DNA from: Reinekea sp. G2M2-21 | Lineage (GTDB): Bacteria > Pseudomonadota > Gammaproteobacteria > Pseudomonadales > Natronospirillaceae | NCBI RefSeq assembly: GCF_015687175.1 | Contig: NZ_JADPQG010000001.1 | Location: 1,302,001 to 1,366,000, forward strand | Direction: 5' to 3' | DNA length: 64,000 nucleotides | In this document: positions 36,172 to 48,752 of the stretch, one piece after another | Layout: each line of letters begins with the position of its first letter | How positions within the stretch are numbered: position 1 is the first letter of the stretch | Notes under the pieces: generated by a model | The model's database searches: none | What the model was told of the DNA's origin: nothing | Seen by the model: only the letters and a program-made list of their open reading frames with translations | Program-made: the position numbers and the translations under genes

Positions 36172-38493
36172 TTACATCGGTGGAGGTGGCGGAGCTAAGA
36201 CTTCTCGCGCGCCATTGTGACCAGGTGGACTGACGATGCCAGCTGCCTCCATGGTTTCAACCAACCGTGCAGCGCGGTTATAACCAATACGTAATTTACG
36301 CTGCACAGAAGAGATGGATGCTTTACGTGTTTGTGTGACAAACTCAACCGCTTGATCAAATAAAGCATCGGATTCAGGATCATCACCGTCGGAGTCAAAG
36401 CCTGCCATGCCTGGGACATCAGCGTCTCCCCCACTGGTGATTTCTTCAAGATAGTCGGGCGCACCACGTTTTTTCCAGTCAGCGACGATAGCGTGAACTT
36501 CGTCATCGTCTACAAAGGCTCCGTGAACACGCACCGGTAAACTGGTCCCTGGTGGCATGTACAACATGTCACCATGGCCCAATAACTGTTCTGCTCCGCC
36601 CTGATCCAAAATAGTTCTGGAATCAATTTTGGAAGACACCTGAAAGGCTATTCGGGTCGGAATGTTGGCTTTAATCAAGCCGGTAATGACATCGACTGAC
36701 GGACGTTGTGTAGCCAAAATCAGGTGTATGCCTGCGGCACGAGCTTTTTGTGCAATACGCGCGATCAACTCCTCTACTTTCTTACCGACGATCATCATCA
36801 TGTCGGCAAACTCATCAATCACAACGACAATGTAAGGTAACGGTTCTAAAGTTGGCGCTGGTGCACCAGGCTCAAGCGACTGAAGCGGGTCATAAAGCGG
36901 ATCAACAATGGGTTCGCCATTGCGAATGGCGTCAGTGACTTTTTTGTTGAAGCCACCGATATTCCGCACACCCACAGATGCCAGCAATTTATAGCGACGC
37001 TCCATTTCAGCCACACACCAACGCAAACCGCCAGCGGCTTCTTTCATGTCGGTTATGACGGGTGTTAACAGATGAGGTATGCCTTCGTAAACCGATAGTT
37101 CGAGCATTTTCGGGTCGACGAGGATTAACCGTACCTCCTCGGGTGTCGCCTTAAACAACAGGCTGCACAGCATGGAGTTTACGCCGACGGACTTACCGGA
37201 TCCGGTCGTTCCCGCAACCAGCAAGTGGGGCATTTTAGCCAGGTCAGCAACGACAGGCGTCCCACCAATGTCATGGCCTAAACCCATAGTTAAAACGCTC
37301 TTACTCTTATCGTAGATGCTGGACCCTAAGACATCGCTCAACCTGACCATGGCGCGCTGCTCATTCGGAATTTCAATACCGACCGTGGTTTTACCGGGAA
37401 TAATCTCTACGACACGAACACTGACGAGCGCCATAGAACGAGCCAGATCTTTGGCCAGATTTGAAATTTTCGAAACTTTAACGCCGGCTGCCGGTTGAAT
37501 TTCAAAACGTGTAATCACTGGACCCGGGGCGACTTCGGTTACTTCTGCCTGCACACCAAAATCTTTCAGTTTGATCTCTAATAATCGCGACATGGCTTCC
37601 AGAGCTTCAGCTGAATAACCTCCTACCGCGTCGTTGGTTGAAGGAGTTAACAGGTCAATAGCCGGCAAAGTGCCAGACACTTCTGCATCGTCAAACAACG
37701 ATTTCTGTTTTTCCTTAACAACACGTTCACTGACAATGGCTTCTTTTTTAGCCAGCGGTTTAATCTGTAAGGGTTTGCGCTTTGCCTGTTTTTCCAATTG
37801 GACTTCAAGGTTTTGTTTGCGTTGTTCAACAACGCGTTTTACTTCGGCGTCCTCGTCCGCTTTTTTGCGATATTGGCGCCATTTCGAAGTCAAATGAGCA
37901 AAGATGGAAAACACCGCTTCACCAATACGATCTACAACTACAAGCCAGGAGATGTGGGCAGCTAATGTTAAAGAGAGAAACCAGAGGAAAATGAGAATCA
38001 GCGTACTTCCCATGATGCCGAAAATCGGGAAAAACCACTCTGAGACGGATATGCCGAGATAACCGCCTGCAGATCCGGCTTGGTCACTGGCAAGGTGAAC
38101 GGTGGCCAATGCACAGCCGACTGTCAGGAAAACGACCCAACCAATGGTTCTAATTAGCGTTATCAGTGGATTCCACTGTTCTGCACTTTTCCGGCCCTTA
38201 AAGACAACCCATGCCCGGTAAAAAGCAATGATAGGCAGTGAATAGGCAAATATACCAATCAGGGCAAACAGGAACGATGAAACCCAAGCGCCTGCGCTGC
38301 CTGCCAAATTGGATATTTGTGCCTGAGAGTCGACATAAGCCCAGCCAGGGTCCTTGGCGTTGTAGGTCAGCAAGGCCAAGGACAGGAATAACCCGATCGC
38401 CAGTGAAAAAATCCAGACAGCATCGTGGAAAAAGCGTGTTTTGATCTCCGCTAAACGGTCATCTTGTTGGTACGCTTTAAATCGTTCGGCCAA
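36172..38493 (-). CDS. ftsK: DNA translocase FtsK
   Basis: Septal DNA pump that couples chromosome dimer resolution to division. The 773-residue protein has four N-terminal transmembrane helices (about 25-180), a short Lys/Gln-rich linker, the motor domain with Walker [16 protein letters not shown] and Walker [15 protein letters not shown], and the DNA-reading gamma winged helix at the C-terminus ([20 protein letters not shown]). The linker is much shorter than in E. coli FtsK (1329), close to Pseudomonas FtsK. It is divergent from aat. Confidence 0.96.
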   Translation of the reverse strand: MAERFKAYQQDDRLAEIKTRFFHDAVWIFSLAIGLFLSLALLTYNAKDPGWAYVDSQAQISNLAGSAGAWVSSFLFALIGIFAYSLPIIAFYRAWVVFKGRKSAEQWNPLITLIRTIGWVVFLTVGCALATVHLASDQAGSAGGYLGISVSEWFFPIFGIMGSTLILIFLWFLSLTLAAHISWLVVVDRIGEAVFSIFAHLTSKWRQYRKKADEDAEVKRVVEQRKQNLEVQLEKQAKRKPLQIKPLAKKEAIVSERVVKEKQKSLFDDAEVSGTLPAIDLLTPSTNDAVGGYSAEALEAMSRLLEIKLKDFGVQAEVTEVAPGPVITRFEIQPAAGVKVSKISNLAKDLARSMALVSVRVVEIIPGKTTVGIEIPNEQRAMVRLSDVLGSSIYDKSKSVLTMGLGHDIGGTPVVADLAKMPHLLVAGTTGSGKSVGVNSMLCSLLFKATPEEVRLILVDPKMLELSVYEGIPHLLTPVITDMKEAAGGLRWCVAEMERRYKLLASVGVRNIGGFNKKVTDAIRNGEPIVDPLYDPLQSLEPGAPAPTLEPLPYIVVVIDEFADMMMIVGKKVEELIARIAQKARAAGIHLILATQRPSVDVITGLIKANIPTRIAFQVSSKIDSRTILDQGGAEQLLGHGDMLYMPPGTSLPVRVHGAFVDDDEVHAIVADWKKRGAPDYLEEITSGGDADVPGMAGFDSDGDDPESDALFDQAVEFVTQTRKASISSVQRKLRIGYNRAARLVETMEAAGIVSPPGHNGAREVLAPPPPPM

Positions 38494-38668
38494 AAAATCA
38501 CCTTACATCAGTCGTCATTTTAAAAAAGTGGGCTTAAGATACCATATTTGGGCAGCCAACTTATTGAATTAATAACACTTTTTATGCCATTTACTTGCTG
38601 ACTGGGGGCTGAATATCATCTCCTTGAATCTATTTGGTTCTCGGAAATGCTGTTTTAGGTCCGATCAA

Positions 38669-38697
38669 TTGCGGGTTACACTAACTCGATCAATAAT
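38669..38697 (+). promoter_or_regulatory. Candidate aat promoter
   Basis: TTGCGG (38669-38674) and AATAAT (38692-38697) are spaced 17 bp and end 15 bp before the aat start. The match is moderate. Confidence 0.3.
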
Positions 38698-38712
38698 GAC
38701 CGCAGAGTATCT

Positions 38713-39426
38713 ATGCATAACCTGGTTTGGTTAAATGCCAATGACAACCCCACATTCCCCAGCACAACAAGGGCCCTAGATGAGCCCAACGGCCTGTTGG
38801 CGCTGGGTGGTCAGTTGACCACTGATTGGCTTTTGGAAGCATATCAGCACGGCATTTTCCCGTGGTTTAGCGAACATGAGCCGATCATGTGGTGGTCTCC
38901 GGCACCGAGAATGGTTTTAGAGCCCGGTACCGCACACGTTTCCAGAAGTTTGCGTAAAGAATATCGCAGAGTGAACATTGAAATAACCACTAACCGGCAT
39001 TTTAATGCAGTTATCGATCTGTGCGCGGATCTCCGTGCAGAGGGTACCTGGATTACAGTCGATATGAAAAATGCTTACATTGAACTGCACAAACAAGGCT
39101 GGGCACATTCCGTCGAGGTTTGGTGTGAAAAACAATTGATCGGTGGACTTTATGGCCTGGGTATTGGCACTGTTTTCTTCGGTGAAAGTATGTTTTCGTT
39201 ACGGCCGAATGCATCTAAATACGCCTTCATCAGCTTGAGTGAGTGGGCAAGACAAAATCAACTGACCATGATTGATTGCCAACTGCATAACCACTACCTC
39301 GAATCACTAGGCGCTAAACTCATTGGGAGAAACGATTTTGAAAGCCGACTACCAGTATCGAGAAAACAGCTATCCTTAGTGGAACGACCGGTATTAACGG
39401 AAATTCTCAATGATGTACTTAGTTAA
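38713..39426 (+). CDS. aat: Leucyl/phenylalanyl-tRNA-protein transferase
   Basis: Adds Leu or Phe from tRNA to the N-terminal Arg or Lys of proteins, creating N-degrons read by ClpS and destroyed by ClpAP. The 237-residue protein has FPWFSEHEPIMWWSPAPRMV, GGLYGLGIGTVFFGESMFS and SKYAFISLSEWARQ, all family signatures. It is 18 bp upstream of ate; the effector genes clpA and clpS follow at 40.6-43.3 kb. Confidence 0.96.
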   Translation: MHNLVWLNANDNPTFPSTTRALDEPNGLLALGGQLTTDWLLEAYQHGIFPWFSEHEPIMWWSPAPRMVLEPGTAHVSRSLRKEYRRVNIEITTNRHFNAVIDLCADLRAEGTWITVDMKNAYIELHKQGWAHSVEVWCEKQLIGGLYGLGIGTVFFGESMFSLRPNASKYAFISLSEWARQNQLTMIDCQLHNHYLESLGAKLIGRNDFESRLPVSRKQLSLVERPVLTEILNDVLS

Positions 39427-39444
39427 ACGCCTACAGGGAACCGC

Positions 39445-40176
39445 ATGAGTAACTCAGAAGGAATGTCGACCCAGACCATAAAACTGTTCCGTACCAGTGA
39501 TCATGCCTGTAGCTATCTTGCTGAGCGTCAATCCCGCACACTGTTTTTGGATCCTGATCTGCGATTTGAATTGCCCCTTTATGAAGAATTGACCCAGTCC
39601 GGCTTTAGACGCAGTGGAAAGCATCTCTACCGACCGGACTGTCAGCAATGTAATGCCTGTATTCCTGCCAGAATCCCTGTACATGAATTTATTAATAAAC
39701 GTCGATTCAAACGCATTAGCAAGGCTAATTCCGATATTCGTATGGAAATAATGCCAAGCAAAGTTCGCCTGGAAGATTATCAACTTTTTGAGCGCTACAT
39801 CGAACAAAGACATGCCGATGGCGATATGTACCCTGCCACCCTGGCTGGTTATGAAGATTTTCTAGCTGTGAATCGAGAGTTTTCATTTCACATACGCTTC
39901 TTCGTCCAAGGTCAATTGGTGGCGGTTGCGGTAACCGACCGCCTCATTTCCGGGCTATCGGCCATTTATACTTTTTTTGAGCCTAATTTAGAAACCAGAT
40001 CTCTAGGTGTGTTCGCTATCTTGTCACAAATTGAGCTGTGCAAAAAATGGTCACTGCCCTTTTTATATCTGGGGTACTGGGTCCCTGGGTGCCAAAAGAT
40101 GCAGTATAAAATTGATTATCAGCCAACCGAGTTGTTGATTGACGGACAATGGCAGTGCATTCGCAGAGATACCTAA
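39445..40176 (+). CDS. bpt: Aspartate/glutamate leucyltransferase (Bpt/Ate)
   Basis: Transfers Leu to N-terminal Asp or Glu, the second bacterial N-degron route. The 243-residue protein shows the N-terminal cysteine region HLYRPDCQQCNACIPARIPV, the RFKRISKANSD stretch and the C-terminal YLGYWVPGCQKMQYKIDYQP. With aat, clpS and clpA, the window holds the complete N-end-rule pathway. Confidence 0.95.
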   Translation: MSNSEGMSTQTIKLFRTSDHACSYLAERQSRTLFLDPDLRFELPLYEELTQSGFRRSGKHLYRPDCQQCNACIPARIPVHEFINKRRFKRISKANSDIRMEIMPSKVRLEDYQLFERYIEQRHADGDMYPATLAGYEDFLAVNREFSFHIRFFVQGQLVAVAVTDRLISGLSAIYTFFEPNLETRSLGVFAILSQIELCKKWSLPFLYLGYWVPGCQKMQYKIDYQPTELLIDGQWQCIRRDT

Positions 40177-40314
40177 GCGGTGCAAAGCGAAAATCCCCTA
40201 ATTAATTGATTCCAAACCGACTTTTTTAAAAAAATACCAGTTAGTTTTGCTAATTGTTGTTTTTTCAGGCAGAATGCGCGCCGATTATCAATTCAAAGGT
40301 TTGTAAAAGGCTCT

Positions 40315-40533
40315 ATGGCAAAAGAAGATGTGATTGAAATGGAAGGTGAAATCCTTGACACCCTTCCAAACACAATGTTCCGCGTTAAGCTTGAAAACGG
40401 CCATGTCATTACGGCTCATATTTCCGGCAAAATGCGTAAAAACTACATTCGTATTTTAACGGGCGATAAAGTAAAAGTTGAGTTGACTCCATACGACTTG
40501 ACGAAAGGCAGAATCGTTTACCGCGCACGTTAA
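40315..40533 (+). CDS. infA: Translation initiation factor IF-1
   Basis: The 72-residue S1/OB-fold factor binds the ribosomal A site during initiation. It reads [20 protein letters not shown] and ends [12 protein letters not shown], nearly the family consensus. AAAAGG lies 5 nt before the ATG. It ends at a perfect bidirectional terminator facing clpA. Confidence 0.98.
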   Translation: MAKEDVIEMEGEILDTLPNTMFRVKLENGHVITAHISGKMRKNYIRILTGDKVKVELTPYDLTKGRIVYRAR

Positions 40534-40579
40534 TCACATCGCAGTACACATGCCTTTTTGCAACTCAGCCTGCAAAAAT

Positions 40580-40607
40580 AAAAAAAGCACCATAAGGTGC
40601 TTTTTTT
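40580..40607. terminator. Bidirectional terminator between infA and clpA
   Basis: AAAAAAAGCACC (40580-40591) and GGTGCTTTTTTT (40596-40607) form a perfect 12-bp stem around ATAA, giving T-tracts for both the rightward infA and leftward clpA transcripts. Confidence 0.95.
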
Positions 40608-40623
40608 AGGCCTGGCTAAAAAC

Positions 40624-42894
40624 TCAGGCTTCTGCCATTTCCCCGGCAACACTAATATCCAGCTCATTATCTTTCAGCGTGATATTGACAGTTCCACCTG
40701 TTGCCAATGGGCCAAAGAGAATTAAGTCAGCTAATGGTCGTTTGATCTTTTCCTGGATCAATCGCGCCATTGGCCTAGCCCCCATATTCTTGTCGTAGCC
40801 TTCACGCGATAACCATTCGCGAGCAGCAGTGTCAACTTCGAGATGGACACGCTTATCGTCCAGCTGCGCCTGCAACTCAACAAGGAACTTATCGACAACA
40901 TTCAGGACCACCTCAATCGGCAGTGCGGCAAACTGGACGATGCCATCAAGCCGGTTTCGGAACTCAGGTGTGAACGTTTTCTTGATCATTTCCATGCCGT
41001 CCGTACTATTGTCCTGCTCTGTGAAACCTACAGAACGACGGCTCATCTCCTGAGCACCGGCATTGCTGGTGAGTATCAATATGACGTTACGGAAGTCGGT
41101 CTTGCGCCCGTTATTATCCGTCAGGGTGCCATGGTCCATTATCTGTAAGAGCAAATTGAAGACATCAGGATGCGCCTTCTCAATTTCGTCCAGCAGCAAG
41201 ACGCAATGAGGATGACGGTTAACCCCGTCTGTGAGTAAACCACCTTGGTCAAAACCAACATACCCTGGAGGAGCGCCAATCAAACGGGATGCCGTATGTC
41301 TCTCCATATATTCGGACATATCAAATCGCAATAATTCAACACCGAGAGACTCAGCTAGCTGTTTTGTGACTTCCGTCTTCCCGACACCAGTCGGACCGGC
41401 GAACAAAAATGAACCAATAGGTTTTTCGACAGATTTTAAACCAGCTCGAGCTAACTTGATTGCAGACGCAATGCTCTCGATCGCATCATCCTGACCAAAG
41501 ACGGTCATTTTCAGGTTGCGTTCTAAATTAGACAATAAGGTTTTGTCGTCCTTATTCACTGTTTTGGCTGGAACTCGCGCAATTGATGCCACCACGCGCT
41601 CTACGTCACCCACGCCAATTGATTTTTTTCGGCGGCTTTCAGACTTTAACCTCTCGGCCGCACCGGCTTCATCAATGACATCAATGGCTTTATCCGGCAA
41701 ATGGCGGTCGGTGATGTAACGGTCGGCTAATTCAGCCGCAGCCCGAAGAGCCTTGTCGGTATACTTCAAATGATGGTGGTCCTCAAATCGTGTTTTGAGG
41801 CCTTTTAAAATTCGATAGGTTTCATCGACCGACGGTTCGTTCACGTCTATTTTCTGGAAGCGACGGGTCAGCGCCGAATCTTTTTCAAATATGCCTCGGA
41901 ATTCTTGGAAAGTGGTCGAGCCTATACAACGCAACTCCCCAGAACTGAGCATTGGCTTCAGTAAGTTGGAAGCATCCATAACGCCTCCAGACGCGGCACC
42001 TGCACCAATGATGGTGTGGATTTCATCGATAAAAAGAATGGCTTTATCGCGTTTTTTCAACTCAGCCAACAACCCTTTCAAGCGTTTCTCGAAATCACCT
42101 CGATACTTGGTTCCAGCCAACAAGGCGCCCAAATCCAACGAATAGACTTGCGCCCCCAGCATGATTTCCGGCACGTCTCCGTCAACTATGCGTTTCGCCA
42201 AACCTTCCGCTATTGCTGTTTTACCAACGCCAGTCTCGCCGACAAGCAATGGGTTGTTTTTACGTCGACGGGATAATATTTGCACAACACGATCCACTTC
42301 ATAATCACGCCCGACCAGTGGATCGATACGGCCGTTGGCGGCAGCTTCGTTTAAATTGGTTGCAAAACTGTCCAGTGGATTGCCAGATGAGCTTTCCGCG
42401 CTGCCATCTTCCTGCATACTTTCCTGATGAAAATCCTGATGTTCAGGATCGTCTGACTGAACCTTGGAAATACCGTGTGCGATGAAATTGACCACATCAA
42501 TGCGTGAAATACTTTGCTGTTTCAGGAAGTAAACCGCCTGGCTCTCCTGTTCAGAAAAAATGGCAACTAATACGTTGGCGCCAGTGACTTCTTTTTTGCC
42601 GGATGATTGCACGTGAAAAACGGCCCGTTGCAAAACCCGCTGAAAGCCAAGCGTTGGTTGCGTTTCCCGGTCTTCATCGTCAATTGGAATGAGTGGCGTA
42701 GTGGAATCTATGAATTCAATCAGATCCCGTCGCAACTGCGGTATGTCTGCCGCACAGGCGCTTAAAACATCCGCTGCAGCATGGTTATCTAACAGAGCTA
42801 GCAACAGGTGTTCAACGGTCATAAATTCATGCCGTTTTGCACGTGCTTCCTTAAATGCACTGTTAAGGGTCAACTCCAGATCTTTGCTCAGCAT
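40624..42894 (-). CDS. clpA: ATP-dependent Clp protease ATP-binding subunit ClpA
   Basis: AAA+ unfoldase of the ClpAP protease. The 756-residue protein has the N-terminal ClpS-binding repeat domain (about 1-150), first Walker [14 protein letters not shown] with [15 protein letters not shown], second Walker [13 protein letters not shown] with [14 protein letters not shown], and a C-terminal IGL-type loop region. It lies 16 bp after clpS and forms an operon with it. Confidence 0.96.
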   Translation of the reverse strand: MLSKDLELTLNSAFKEARAKRHEFMTVEHLLLALLDNHAAADVLSACAADIPQLRRDLIEFIDSTTPLIPIDDEDRETQPTLGFQRVLQRAVFHVQSSGKKEVTGANVLVAIFSEQESQAVYFLKQQSISRIDVVNFIAHGISKVQSDDPEHQDFHQESMQEDGSAESSSGNPLDSFATNLNEAAANGRIDPLVGRDYEVDRVVQILSRRRKNNPLLVGETGVGKTAIAEGLAKRIVDGDVPEIMLGAQVYSLDLGALLAGTKYRGDFEKRLKGLLAELKKRDKAILFIDEIHTIIGAGAASGGVMDASNLLKPMLSSGELRCIGSTTFQEFRGIFEKDSALTRRFQKIDVNEPSVDETYRILKGLKTRFEDHHHLKYTDKALRAAAELADRYITDRHLPDKAIDVIDEAGAAERLKSESRRKKSIGVGDVERVVASIARVPAKTVNKDDKTLLSNLERNLKMTVFGQDDAIESIASAIKLARAGLKSVEKPIGSFLFAGPTGVGKTEVTKQLAESLGVELLRFDMSEYMERHTASRLIGAPPGYVGFDQGGLLTDGVNRHPHCVLLLDEIEKAHPDVFNLLLQIMDHGTLTDNNGRKTDFRNVILILTSNAGAQEMSRRSVGFTEQDNSTDGMEMIKKTFTPEFRNRLDGIVQFAALPIEVVLNVVDKFLVELQAQLDDKRVHLEVDTAAREWLSREGYDKNMGARPMARLIQEKIKRPLADLILFGPLATGGTVNITLKDNELDISVAGEMAEA

Positions 42895-42910
42895 AATGAC
42901 TCACCCTTCC

Positions 42911-43277
42911 TCACCGACTCTCGTCGTCAATTTCTTCAACTTCGCACAGCAGCGGATGCTGGTTTTCACGCGAATAATCGTTAACTAATGCTGCTTTGGT
43001 TTCGGCAATGTCTTTAGTATAGACGCCGCAAACACCTTTGCCTTGTGTATGCACCGCCAACATTACCTGGGTCGCTTTTTCGCGGTTCATGGCGAAAAAC
43101 TGTTCCAGAATGTGAACCACGAACTCCATAGGAGTATAGTCGTCATTCATTAAAACCACCCGATATAATGAAGGGCGCTTCAGCTGGCTGAACCGCCACC
43201 CCGCTTTCATCCTCATGTGACGTTTGACCGTCATCCCCAAGTCTAGTTTCAAGTTTTGGGCCACATTCGTTGTTCAT
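42911..43277 (-). CDS. clpS: ClpS adaptor, split by an apparent +1 frameshift
   Basis: ClpS delivers N-degron proteins to ClpA. The conserved core is in one frame ([52 protein letters not shown]). In that frame the only early start is GTG 43264, and the first 30 residues are basic and unlike ClpS. The other frame, from ATG 43277, encodes an acidic leader containing [20 protein letters not shown], which resembles Pseudomonas ClpS. Removing one C from the CCC at 43173-43175 joins them as AEAP-SLYRVV. The gene therefore looks intact apart from one extra base: sequencing error, real mutation or programmed shift at CCC-U. The unshifted leader frame ends at a TGA nine codons after CCC. Confidence 0.85.
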
Positions 43278-43583
43278 GGCTATTTCTTTTCTATGTGAGC
43301 GAAATGACATTATTGATAACTCAATTATCTAATACGAATATAATGGCTTCTAGATCGAATTTTTTAGAAGCGTGTGGCAATTGTAACGTCTACTCGATCA
43401 TAAGTCGTATAATTGGGGTTGACTTGAAAGTTTCAACGGTATTCCATAGCACCACGTCGCGATTACGGAATTTTGTAATAAAGGCAGATTCTTCTCGATC
43501 GCACGCAGTTGTTGGCTTGGCGAATAGAGCTGTACGTTCTAGTCAGCAGTGTTTTTAGCATTAGAGGTCGTAAGGAGTCCGAT
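43278..43583. promoter_or_regulatory. Divergent region between clpS and cspD
   Basis: This AT-rich 306-bp region should contain the promoters of clpS (leftward) and cspD (rightward). TATAAT at 43408-43413 is a perfect -10 box without a well-spaced -35. TTGACT at 43419-43424 overlaps a 13-bp odd palindrome TTGAAAGTTTCAA (43424-43436). The rest is a plausible cold-shock-type untranslated leader; no other gene is seen. Confidence 0.45.
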
Positions 43584-43847
43584 ATGCCAGTAGGGAAAGT
43601 AAAGTGGTTCAACAATGCCAAGGGTTTTGGCTTCATCGTTTGTGATGACCACAAAGAAGACTTGTTTGCACATTTTTCCTCTATTCAGATGGAAGGGTAT
43701 AAAACACTGAAAGCTGGCCAGGATGTCGAGTTCGAGACAGTAAAATCAGAACGAGGCATTCATGCAGTCAACATTCAGGTGGTTGGAGCAACCGAGTTAG
43801 CATCAACAGAAACGGCAATACCTGCCGCTGTCAAAGAACCTTCCTGA
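43584..43847 (+). CDS. cspD: Cold-shock-domain protein, CspD-like
   Basis: The 87-residue protein has the cold-shock RNA-binding motifs KWFNNAKGFGFI and DLFAHFSSIQMEGYKTL, followed by a 20-residue C-terminal tail, longer than in CspA. Its position beside clpS and clpA is that of CspD, an inhibitor of replication initiation in E. coli. AAGGAG sits 8 nt before ATG 43584, which decides the start over the longer TTG frame. Confidence 0.92.
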   Translation: MPVGKVKWFNNAKGFGFIVCDDHKEDLFAHFSSIQMEGYKTLKAGQDVEFETVKSERGIHAVNIQVVGATELASTETAIPAAVKEPS

Positions 43848-43863
43848 GGACTTTGCCCCCGTA

Positions 43864-43888
43864 AAAAAGCCCGGTTTCCGGGCTTTTT
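43864..43888. terminator. Bidirectional terminator between cspD and icd
   Basis: AAAAAGCCCGG (43864-43874) and CCGGGCTTTTT (43878-43888) form a perfect 11-bp stem with loop TTT and T-tracts on both strands. A second hairpin, GAGCACC/GGTGCTC (43902-43918), lies on the icd side. Confidence 0.92.
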
Positions 43889-43925
43889 GCGTTTTTGGGG
43901 TGAGCACCAGCGGTGCTCTCCTCGC

Positions 43926-46298
<2,373 letters not shown>

Positions 46299-46319
46299 CT
46301 ATTCAGGGGAAATCAGGCC

Positions 46320-46997
46320 ATGTCTCGCTATTTGCTTTTCAACAAGCCTTATCAGGTTTTAACCCAGTTTACCGACCCAGATGGGCGCAAAACTCTGGCG
46401 GATTATATTTCTGTGTCGGACGTCTACAGCGCTGGTCGACTGGATTACGACTCCGAGGGCTTGTTGATATTAACCGACGACGGTCAGCTGATTCACAGCC
46501 TGATGGACCCCAAATTTAAGATGCCAAAAACCTATTATGCGCAGGTTGAGGGCATCCCTGAAGATCAGTCGCTCGCACAAATGCGTCAAGGCCTCCAACT
46601 AAAGGATGGTCCAACACGACCCTGTCAAGTAAGCGTTATTGAGCCACCGGAAGAGCTTTGGGCGCGAACGCCGCCCATACGAGAGCGGAAAGAGATACCG
46701 ACCACCTGGCTTGCCATAACTATTACCGAAGGCAGAAACCGGCAGGTACGACGGATGACGGCGGCGATTGGCCACCCAACTTTGCGCTTAGTGCGTTGGA
46801 ATATCGGTGAAATCGCCGTGAATGGCTTGCTGCCGGGAACCTACCAGGAAGTGGATTTGTGCTATTTGCAAGATCGGGGGGTTAAAGTCCGCCCAAAAAA
46901 AAGCAGCCCCAAGGCTGCTTCTGTGTCTGCTGTTAAACGACCGGGTCAACGTCCGCTTCGTAGTCGACGTCCTCGAAACCAAAGCCGAAGAGCTTGA
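46320..46997 (+). CDS. rluE: 23S rRNA pseudouridine synthase RluE
   Basis: RsuA-family enzyme that in E. coli makes pseudouridine 2457 in 23S rRNA. The 225-residue product has the catalytic-Asp motif [19 protein letters not shown], the RLU motif KTYYAQVEG, and [23 protein letters not shown] 46320 gives a normal N-terminus ([11 protein letters not shown]). The last 35 or so residues are a basic Lys/Arg/Ser/Pro tail, whose codons run through the fabV terminator and overlap the fabV 3' end by 65 bp. Confidence 0.88.
   Translation: MSRYLLFNKPYQVLTQFTDPDGRKTLADYISVSDVYSAGRLDYDSEGLLILTDDGQLIHSLMDPKFKMPKTYYAQVEGIPEDQSLAQMRQGLQLKDGPTRPCQVSVIEPPEELWARTPPIRERKEIPTTWLAITITEGRNRQVRRMTAAIGHPTLRLVRWNIGEIAVNGLLPGTYQEVDLCYLQDRGVKVRPKKSSPKAASVSAVKRPGQRPLRSRRPRNQSRRA
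46895..46920 (-). terminator. fabV terminator inside the rluE coding region
   Basis: AAGCAGCC (46901-46908) pairs with GGCTGCTT (46913-46920) around CCAA; on the minus strand an 8-T tract follows. It lies 13 bp after the fabV stop and is also read as the basic tail of rluE on the other strand. Confidence 0.88.
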
Positions 46998-48111
46998 AAA
47001 ACTCGGCCTGATAGCCGGCAAAATCGGTTAACTCGTCAAGATTATCGGTTGTCACCTGAGTCCAGATTTCGGCAACTTTTTCCTGCACATTGGCTGCCAG
47101 TTCGTTGTCTTCCATACGAATGCGGCCAACATTGTCTAGATTTAAATCTGAAGCTGAATACAGCTGCTCAGTAAACAAACCAAATATCTGTTCGATACAC
47201 CCTTCGTGTGTACCCTGCTCTTTCATGACCTTGTACAACGCAGAGATATACAATGGCATAACGGGAATCGCGGAGCTGGATTGCGTCACCAGTGCCTTCA
47301 ATACCGAAACGAATGAAGCCCCATGGAGTGCGCCAGCCAACTTCTGATTAATCTCTTTCGATGCACGATCCAGGTCTTCTTTGGCTTTACCAATAGTCGC
47401 GCCACCGTAGATAGGCCAGGTTAATTCTTTACCAATATAGGTGTAGGCTGTGGTTTTAACGCCTTCTGCCAATACGTCAGCTTGCATCAGTGCGTCTATC
47501 CACATTTCCCAGTCTTCCCCACCCATCACCTTAACGGTATTGAAGATTTCCTCTTCAGATGCGGGTTCTAAGGTAATTTCTGATACTTCACGAGTGTCCG
47601 TGTTCAGGTTCTTACGGGTAACCGATTGTCCAATAGGCTTTAGTGTTGATGAGTATACCTCACCAGAAACTGGGTCTTTGCGACGAGGGGCACCCAGGGA
47701 GTAAACAATCAGATCGACTTTACCCATGTTTTCTTTGATCTTGGCAATAACCTGATCTTTCGCTTCTGCGGAGAACGCATCGGTATTCAGCGATTCGGCA
47801 TACAGCCCTTCTGCTTTGGCTGCTTTTTCAAGGGCTACGGTGTTATACCAACCGGCTGAGGCAGTGCGACGCTCCGATGGTTCTTTCTCGAACATAACCC
47901 CCAGTGTGTTTGCCTTACACCCGAACGCAGCGGTGATGCGTGAAGCCAAACCATAACCATTCGAACAACCAATGACGAGTACGTTTTTGGGGCCTTCCTG
48001 AGTCGTTGTTTTCGTTTTTACGTAATCAATCTGCTCCTGAACATGCTTGGCACACCCGGTTGGATGAGCGGTTGTACAGATAAATCCTCGAACTTTAGGT
48101 TTAATGACCAT
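46933..48111 (-). CDS. fabV: Enoyl-ACP reductase FabV (trans-2-enoyl-CoA reductase)
   Basis: NADH-dependent reductase catalysing the last step of fatty-acid elongation; FabV enzymes are naturally resistant to triclosan. The 392-residue protein has the N-terminal [20 protein letters not shown], a Rossmann stretch [17 protein letters not shown] and the FabV-specific active site Tyr-x8-Lys in [11 protein letters not shown]. Length equals the family's (about 395-400). Confidence 0.95.
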   Translation of the reverse strand: MVIKPKVRGFICTTAHPTGCAKHVQEQIDYVKTKTTTQEGPKNVLVIGCSNGYGLASRITAAFGCKANTLGVMFEKEPSERRTASAGWYNTVALEKAAKAEGLYAESLNTDAFSAEAKDQVIAKIKENMGKVDLIVYSLGAPRRKDPVSGEVYSSTLKPIGQSVTRKNLNTDTREVSEITLEPASEEEIFNTVKVMGGEDWEMWIDALMQADVLAEGVKTTAYTYIGKELTWPIYGGATIGKAKEDLDRASKEINQKLAGALHGASFVSVLKALVTQSSSAIPVMPLYISALYKVMKEQGTHEGCIEQIFGLFTEQLYSASDLNLDNVGRIRMEDNELAANVQEKVAEIWTQVTTDNLDELTDFAGYQAEFFKLFGFGFEDVDYEADVDPVV

Positions 48112-48296
48112 GCAGGCTTTCCTTTAATTAAACTGATAATACTGACCCAAAAGGCTCGTAATTACTGGTAGTTTAAAGGAGTTTAGGCTGACAATTTACC
48201 CTTACGATGCATAAGACTTGTGAATCCTGTGAAAAATTGGCGTTCAATTGTGCAATCATCTTAGAATTATCCACTTTTAAGACTATGGTGCTTTTA

Positions 48297-48752
48297 ATGT
48301 CTTACCCTCACCTCGTTGTCGCCGTTGTTTGTGTTGAGGACGGCAAAATGTTGATGGTTAAAGAAGTCGACAATAATCTTCATTGCTGGAATCAGCCTGC
48401 CGGTCATGTTGAGGTCGGTGAATCACTCGAACAGGCTGCCGTTCGTGAAGCCTTGGAGGAAACAGGCTATCGAGTTGAGCTACTCGGGCTGCACGGCATA
48501 TACCAGGGTGTTCATAAGGAATCTGGTACGCACTACGTTCGTATTTGTTTCCGTGCGAGGGCAGCTGAAAAAACAGACCAGGCACTGGATGCTGACATTC
48601 TGGAAGCGCAATGGCTTCAGTTAGATGATTTGCGAGCCAATAAGTACCCTTTGCGCAGTGAATTAGCCCGTCAGACCCTTGAAGATCTTGCAAACGAGCC
48701 CATTGTGCCACTGTCTTTAATCAATGAGTTTTTCTCCGGAGTTACGCAATGA
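48297..48752 (+). CDS. nudJ: Nudix hydrolase NudJ
   Basis: The 151-residue protein has a full Nudix box (Gly-x5-Glu-x7-REALEETGY, around residues 38-60) and the NudJ-type [14 protein letters not shown]. coli NudJ is a broad pyrophosphatase acting on thiamin diphosphate precursors and nucleotides. ATG 48297 was chosen since the upstream 30 codons resemble nothing; GGTG lies 7 nt before it. It overlaps mnmA by 4 bp (ATGA), so the two are co-translated, as nudJ-mnmA-hflD-purB are in E. coli. Confidence 0.9.
   Translation: MSYPHLVVAVVCVEDGKMLMVKEVDNNLHCWNQPAGHVEVGESLEQAAVREALEETGYRVELLGLHGIYQGVHKESGTHYVRICFRARAAEKTDQALDADILEAQWLQLDDLRANKYPLRSELARQTLEDLANEPIVPLSLINEFFSGVTQ

Noticed and set aside
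36195-36506. Alternative minus-strand ORFs inside ftsK
   Set aside because: The ftsK frame is fully supported by Walker and gamma-domain motifs; the others are out-of-frame shadows.
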